From assembly GCA_008508345.1 (NCBI GenBank), contig QNGE01000759.1, positions 1-64,000 on the forward strand: 64,000 nt of DNA. Reading direction: 5' to 3'. The position numbers were made by a program, and so were the translations under genes. The notes beneath the pieces were generated by a model, which saw nothing but the letters and a program-made list of their open reading frames with translations, made no database searches and was not told the origin of the DNA. Within the stretch, counting starts at the first letter, position 1; the number at the start of each line of letters is the position of its first letter. This DNA comes from Paragonimus westermani. Lineage: Eukaryota > Platyhelminthes > Trematoda > Plagiorchiida > Troglotrematidae. This document shows, piece after piece, positions 58,730-64,000 of the stretch.

Positions 58730-61700
58730 AACTTTCATATATGTGGGGTTCCTGATTAAGTGCTCAAGTTATTGCTATACCGATCGATGGGCAGTTAGTT
58801 TTCATATACTAAAGCATGAGTTTGGTCGGCTGTAATTACTACATGATCTATTTTCGTGCTATGTTGAAATTACGCTTACGAAGCTTGCCATGGCGTTTAT
58901 CAAACAGTGGTATGGTAGTTAGTTAAAACAGGCGATTTGTTTCATGCTTTTCTTACAGTTCAAGCATTTTATGCAAACCACCCGTAAACAATCTTAAAAA
59001 CACATCCACAACAATCATTTTTTCGCTTAAAAACGGTTTCACTAGAAAACAAACAGGGCAGGGAGGAATAGATGTCTCATGTTTTGGGTGATTCGCTGAT
59101 GAGATCAAATATGTAAGGTTAATATGGGAGGGCTTCACCGCAGCAAAACAAACAAGACAAGGTCAGTCGAGTCAAACATAAAAGCAACGACAAATTACGA
59201 GAAGAGTATGAAACTACTAGAACCACAAAATTATACTGTTCCATGATACCCACCCGCAGACCGACAAGATTTTTAAATACAAAGATGTTTCATTTCACCC
59301 GACTCGAGGACCGACGACTACAACTAGTGCTCAATGTGAGGAACAAGCAAAAATGCTGGGACCCCACCTGGGATGTCACGTTTAGGTGACCGAAATGATT
59401 TTCAGGAGGGTAATCGCTTCCGCTTCAAACCACTTTGAACAATCAGTTAACCAAAATAACTAATCATAAAGGCCTATATTCCGTTGTGTGCAAAGTTCTG
59501 CATGCAAGATTAGAGCCTATTTTAAATCGACGTACGCTATAACTCGTGCAAACCACGCGTGAGGAATGATATTCATTGTCACCACGCTCTTCAGACAGTT
59601 CATCTTAACTTGAGTCCCTTCATCTGCCTTCTCAAGGAAGGTGACGTTTGACAAACTCCGGATAACCGAAAGTGTTGAATTGTCTGTTACTGTGTACTTG
59701 TGTCCGCGATACTGCCACTTTATGAGCCCGAATGGACAAATGCAAGACTAATTTTCGTAAGGTTTCTTTATCTGGGTTTTGCATCATGTCTAGAACGTAG
59801 ACGGGGATGGACAACCACATCACTGGAATCACATTGTGTTCAACGGTCATTTATCATTTCCTGATTGAATTTAAGCTGCACCGTTAAAGATGCGAAAATT
59901 GTGAGCGAACGGTACTGAGGAGAAAAGACCAGTCAGAATTCCAGCGTTAGCGTGTTGGTAATTGGACCGGATTCGAAGAATGCGCCATCCAAATTGATAG
60001 CATCTGTTCCGCTATAACGCGATACTGACGGTATGCACCTAACTCCTTCCCTCGAAACATCCCAATGGAGGTGAATAAACGGTCACACTGAGTGTCGACC
60101 ATTTAGTCACGAACCTTCAGGTGATCTTGAACACATTCTACTAGCAAATAGGTTTTACGTGTGAAAAACGACGTGGCCAAATGTTTTCAGAGAAAATCCG
60201 TAATGCACTCATGTGATAGCCGATCAAGCACGGAAATCAATTTTACCTTGTGGAGTCCGGGAGTGTCTGGCATCACTTTTGCGCTGTTTCTGCAGCCTTA
60301 TCAATATCCTATAAAATTGTGTATCAACGCCACGTAGGCCATTTGGTTCACTTATGACTGGAAGGTTGCAACCGGTTTCAGGTGATTTAATCGAGAGAGT
60401 AGCTTTCTCTTAAGTATATTACGTGATAAAATTTTATCTGTACTCTCTAGTGAGCCGTGGAGGTGTCAGCACATGAGCTGAATGTTCAAGTTTTGAGGAA
60501 CATGAATTTACATGCCGCGCTGCACCTCATATGCGCTTTGATTGTCAGTAGTGCATACGTCTGACAATTTGCCAGACATCGTTTTTGGTATTCCTAGGTG
60601 CTAGAGGGTTTCGCAATAAAGGAGAATTTGAATAACATAAAATCGCCAGTTCGGATGAAAACTCTATATAGTAGACAGCATGAATATCCTAACTCTTGAT
60701 AAAGCTCTATAATATAATAGAAGGCCATCATATTATTCAAATAGTGGGTTTGATTTAATGCTAAAGAACTCAGCTTCCAAGTATAATTGAAAAACTAAGC
60801 GGTTTGAAGAAACTGTAAAAAATATAAATTAAGCAAGTAGAACTCTGGCGGATACAAAAACCTGTCGACGGAGCCACCTGAAAAACACAATTTACCGATT
60901 CATTTTGGCCTCGTTAATCGCAATCGGTGATATCCTTCCTAGATGATCAGAAACGTAAAACAGAAGGCAAATACTGTCATTTTGTCACAGCCGAACAAGT
61001 CATGGAAACTAGAATAGTGACTTCTAGTGGATTACCTAAACGCAGCCGTAAGATATGATCAAAGCCTGGATCACATGCTACATAAAGGCCTTAAAAAACC
61101 ATTTTTCATATAAGACGCAATCACAGGCAGAAATGGCAAGCGACGGAAGACACCAGGCAAAACTGGCCGAGCAGTACGTGTTCATAGAATGCTTGGATTG
61201 ACTTAACGCCATATTGTAGATTGGGATTTTAACTCATCAGGATAAGTGCTCAGTCGGTAGAGTCATCCAACTGTTGAGAAAATAAAGACTTTACCCAATC
61301 TGGCCAGAATTTGCAGTCTAGGAAACTGTGCAAAATTAATGTAAATGGTGTGATTTTATTATAAAACTATCTGGATCACTCCCATTAAACTGCTCATATC
61401 GTCTGAAAACTCCAACTGAAGATACGGAAAAACAAGACAGCCAACACAGCTTGGTTTCAATGTCCTAGCATCATGACGAATACCACCGAATTCTTATAAA
61501 CCAGTTACCTGAGTGGGATGCTAGAGAGATCACTAACAGCCTGACAGCTAACGGTTATACACTTGCCGACGTCAAAAACAGCCAACAACGGTCCCATAAA
61601 ACTGAAAATTCCAAAACAAATTAAATTCAGCACAAACGCACGGCTCATCGAATAGTTGTTTATCTACCGAAAGTTTTAATGGCGCAAAAACCTAACCGAA

Positions 61701-63570
61701 GTATAGGAACACGAAAAGCTCTCTTCCAAATATTGTCACGTTTCGTAGAAGCAATGGTTCGTTTCACCGGTTAGTTCACACGAAAAAACATGCACAGTCC
61801 AATGCAGGCCTTTCCACAGATTTATTCCTCTGAAGTATAAGTGGAACTTCGTTGACCTCTTAGTAAACAAAACGTAATGATTTTCACTTCGAAGTCCTGG
61901 AAATACCTAGTTCAGCAGGTTAAAACACGCTTAGCCAAAATGGGTATACTCAAAGGCTGCTAGTTAGAAACACGTAGCGAGGAACATATTAAGGAACCTC
62001 CCAGAAAAAAAGAGAAAAAATTATCATCCATTGTCTAATCTCCAACAGATTTGTGATCGTCTGTTCCGAGATGGAGTCGTTTGTTTCTGGGACCACTCTT
62101 CAATAAGAGTTTGGCCGTTTTGTTCCGTTTTGTGTTAATTCTCCGACTTGCCATTGTTCAGCAAGTTAAGTGTGAAGAGCCAGAAGGCATGTAGTAGAAA
62201 GCTCTATTGAACTACACTGAAATGGCTTCTCAGTGGTTTGAAAAAGCCTATTGCTTAGGCGAGTAGTTCCTAATTAGATAACGCTGGCCATGAAGTAAAT
62301 TGCTGCCTGTTATGACTGGATTCGGTCTTTTATATTCTTTACTTGGGCTATTTATGGAAATGAAGCCGCTGTGGGCCGCTTGTAGAAATCCGTAGTAAGC
62401 ACTTTTGTAGTTAACATGGACAAGTTTTATCGGTCACCGTACATCCCTCCGATATCAAAATAATCGATACACCGTATGCCGTTCTTTCGATATGAGCATG
62501 AAGTGAGTCAAGTTGTTAAAAGCATTCGAGTGTATAGGGCAGGACCCCATCACATTCAGTCAACCGTAAAACGCCATCAAACAACTTCCTGTACATGTTT
62601 GTAATGTTCTTTGCCGTTATGCACCTTTTATAGAAATAAAGTCTTTGAGAGTGCAAGAGTTAAAAACATGACCCGAGTTGCAGCACTCAGAGCTAGCACA
62701 ACAGAAGTCTGGTGGAAGTAAAAAATTGACTGACCACAACTCTGTGCAACCATCGTTATTGAACATGAGCAACCGATGAGAATACTTGGTGTTTCGATTG
62801 GTCTGTTAAAGAGTTGTTCTACCCACTTTAAGCTCTGGCAATCTTGAGCCACTTAACACCTACAACGATCTTCCTACTCTCTTCCAGTAAACTGAAGTGC
62901 ACTCTATACTTCACATGTTCCGGTTTTCTTATAGACTCGTATATACAAATGTCATATTATAATTTCAGTGAGAATTTGCAGACAATTGAGATATAATTCA
63001 CAACCCTACTTTCCACCTCAATCCTATGTCCTAACCATGTGCATTTGCAGGCTACAAGTCACTAAAGCTGATGACTGGTCGTTAACGTGATCAGCTCGCC
63101 CACATTTGAAACATCCTTTTACTCGGCTTATTTTGTCTCTCAACTATTCTCCTCCAAATTAGTCGATATAATGGGGATGAAGAAGTATACCACGCATTTC
63201 ACTTCCAGGTTACTGAGCAAATGATTTATCCGCTGGTTCAAGGGATCGCCCATGAGCGTTGGTTTACCTGGGTTGATTGTGAGCATCCGGCGTGCAACAT
63301 TGCGCATACAAAACCGTCACTAATTAACCTCGTTATTAGAGCGAGTCGGTCTAAACGCAAAATTAACCGAATCCTCGATTACTCAACAATAATGTAAAAT
63401 AACACCAATAGATATAATCGGACTAGGGACTCCGACCTGTCTGGGAAGTCTTATTCGAGGGGATTACCGATTGGAGTTAACAAGACAGTTACTGTGTCTC
63501 CTGTCGAGACAACCTGGCAACCTCACAAGCGAAAGTGGTAGAGAGTTCAGATACGATAATTTGGTCGTGT
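58730..63570. other. Long stretch without a recognisable gene; weak tRNA-like and Gag zinc-knuckle hints
   Basis: At 61248-61273 (+) GCTCAGTCGGTAGAGTCATC matches the D-arm of a tRNA but lacks a B box, so it is at best a SINE head. At 63060-63130 the minus strand reads GCFKCGRADHV, a CX2CX4H half-knuckle like that of Gypsy Gag, in a frame that soon stops. No intact gene is seen. Confidence 0.35.
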
Positions 63571-63574
63571 TTAG

Positions 63575-63740
63575 TGTGAGGTTAGTGGCAAAGTGGTCAA
63601 CATGGTCACCCCTTGAATGAGTAGTCGGAGTTCTAATCCAGGATTTGGCAAGGAGGTGCACTAGTGATAAAATTTAAAAAGAGCAAAAATCGGGTTGAAT
63701 GCTTCGTTTCGAGAGAAGAGACTGACTAGGAAGTCTATCT
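63575..63740 (+). mobile_element. SM-alpha-like SINE, copy with broken hammerhead
   Basis: AAGTGGTCAACATGG, GGAGTTCTAATCC (B box, 63627-63639), GGCAAGGAGGTGCACTA and a GACTGACTAGG tail follow the 25.8 kb copy in the same order. The ribozyme core is damaged: CTGATGA reads GTGATAA (63664-63670) and GAAA reads AAAA, so self-cleavage is not expected. Confidence 0.75.
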
Positions 63741-64000
63741 GAAGATCGAGTTTGTGCGTGAATGATGTTCAAATTGAAACCAGATGTGCGTTTCCCAATT
63801 CGAACAAACCCTAATGGCTAAATGCCACGCTGGATTACACTCAAATCTAAGGGGTGTAGGAGGTTTTCTAACAAAGACTCCGTAAAATTTCACATCAGCT
63901 CGAGGACAGAAGGTGCGTTTTTCAAGCCATCATGGTAAAATGTTCTCAACCTTCCTATTTCCAAACTATCTTTACGAACCACTTAGTTTTCTCTCTAAAG

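Noticed and set aside
61248..61273. Possible tRNA gene
   Set aside because: Only a D-arm-like segment; no T-arm, acceptor stem or B box.

Overview
The window looks like repeat-rich, AT-leaning chromosomal DNA of a parasitic flatworm, most likely a digenean trematode (fluke). This is inferred from content: a CsRn1-like LTR retrotransposon, several Penelope-like elements, a tRNA-derived SINE carrying a hammerhead ribozyme (the SM-alpha architecture known from Schistosoma), and a small secreted saposin-like gene split by short GT-AG introns. No bacterial or viral gene organisation is present, and the species cannot be named from sequence alone.

Layout. 1-6.3 kb is a nest of retroelements, all on the minus strand. 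An old Ty3/Gypsy element (B) provides gag, protease and reverse transcriptase. A 5'-truncated Penelope-like element with a 513-codon open frame sits inside the B gag with a 6-bp target duplication. A CsRn1-like element (A: LTR, primer-binding site, gag, zinc knuckle, protease, integrase; no RT) is inserted in the B reverse transcriptase and runs off the left edge. A single N at 1069 is flanked by a perfect 398-bp duplication, which is probably an assembly artefact. 7.2-9.0 kb is a decayed plus-strand Penelope element. 10.4-12.8 kb is a decayed minus-strand BEL/Pao pol (RT tail, RNase H, integrase in order). 24.0 kb holds a solo LTR of the element A family. 25.8 kb holds a SINE with an intact-looking hammerhead ribozyme; decayed copies lie near 42.6, 48.3 and 63.6 kb. 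32.1-33.2 kb is a Penelope tail flanked by inverted copies of its 3' UTR, each with a hammerhead motif. 33.7-35.7 kb is another decayed Penelope element.

The only host gene I can support is a five-exon saposin-like gene at 46.80-47.89 kb. It has a TATA box, signal peptide, six correctly spaced cysteines and a poly(A) signal overlapping the stop codon. The rest is intergenic or unidentifiable sequence with short unrecognised ORFs.

How the parts relate: most of the recognisable coding sequence belongs to retroelements inserted into one another. The two ribozyme-bearing repeat types (SINE and Penelope) are the most interesting functional RNA candidates. The saposin-like gene is the likely working host gene.
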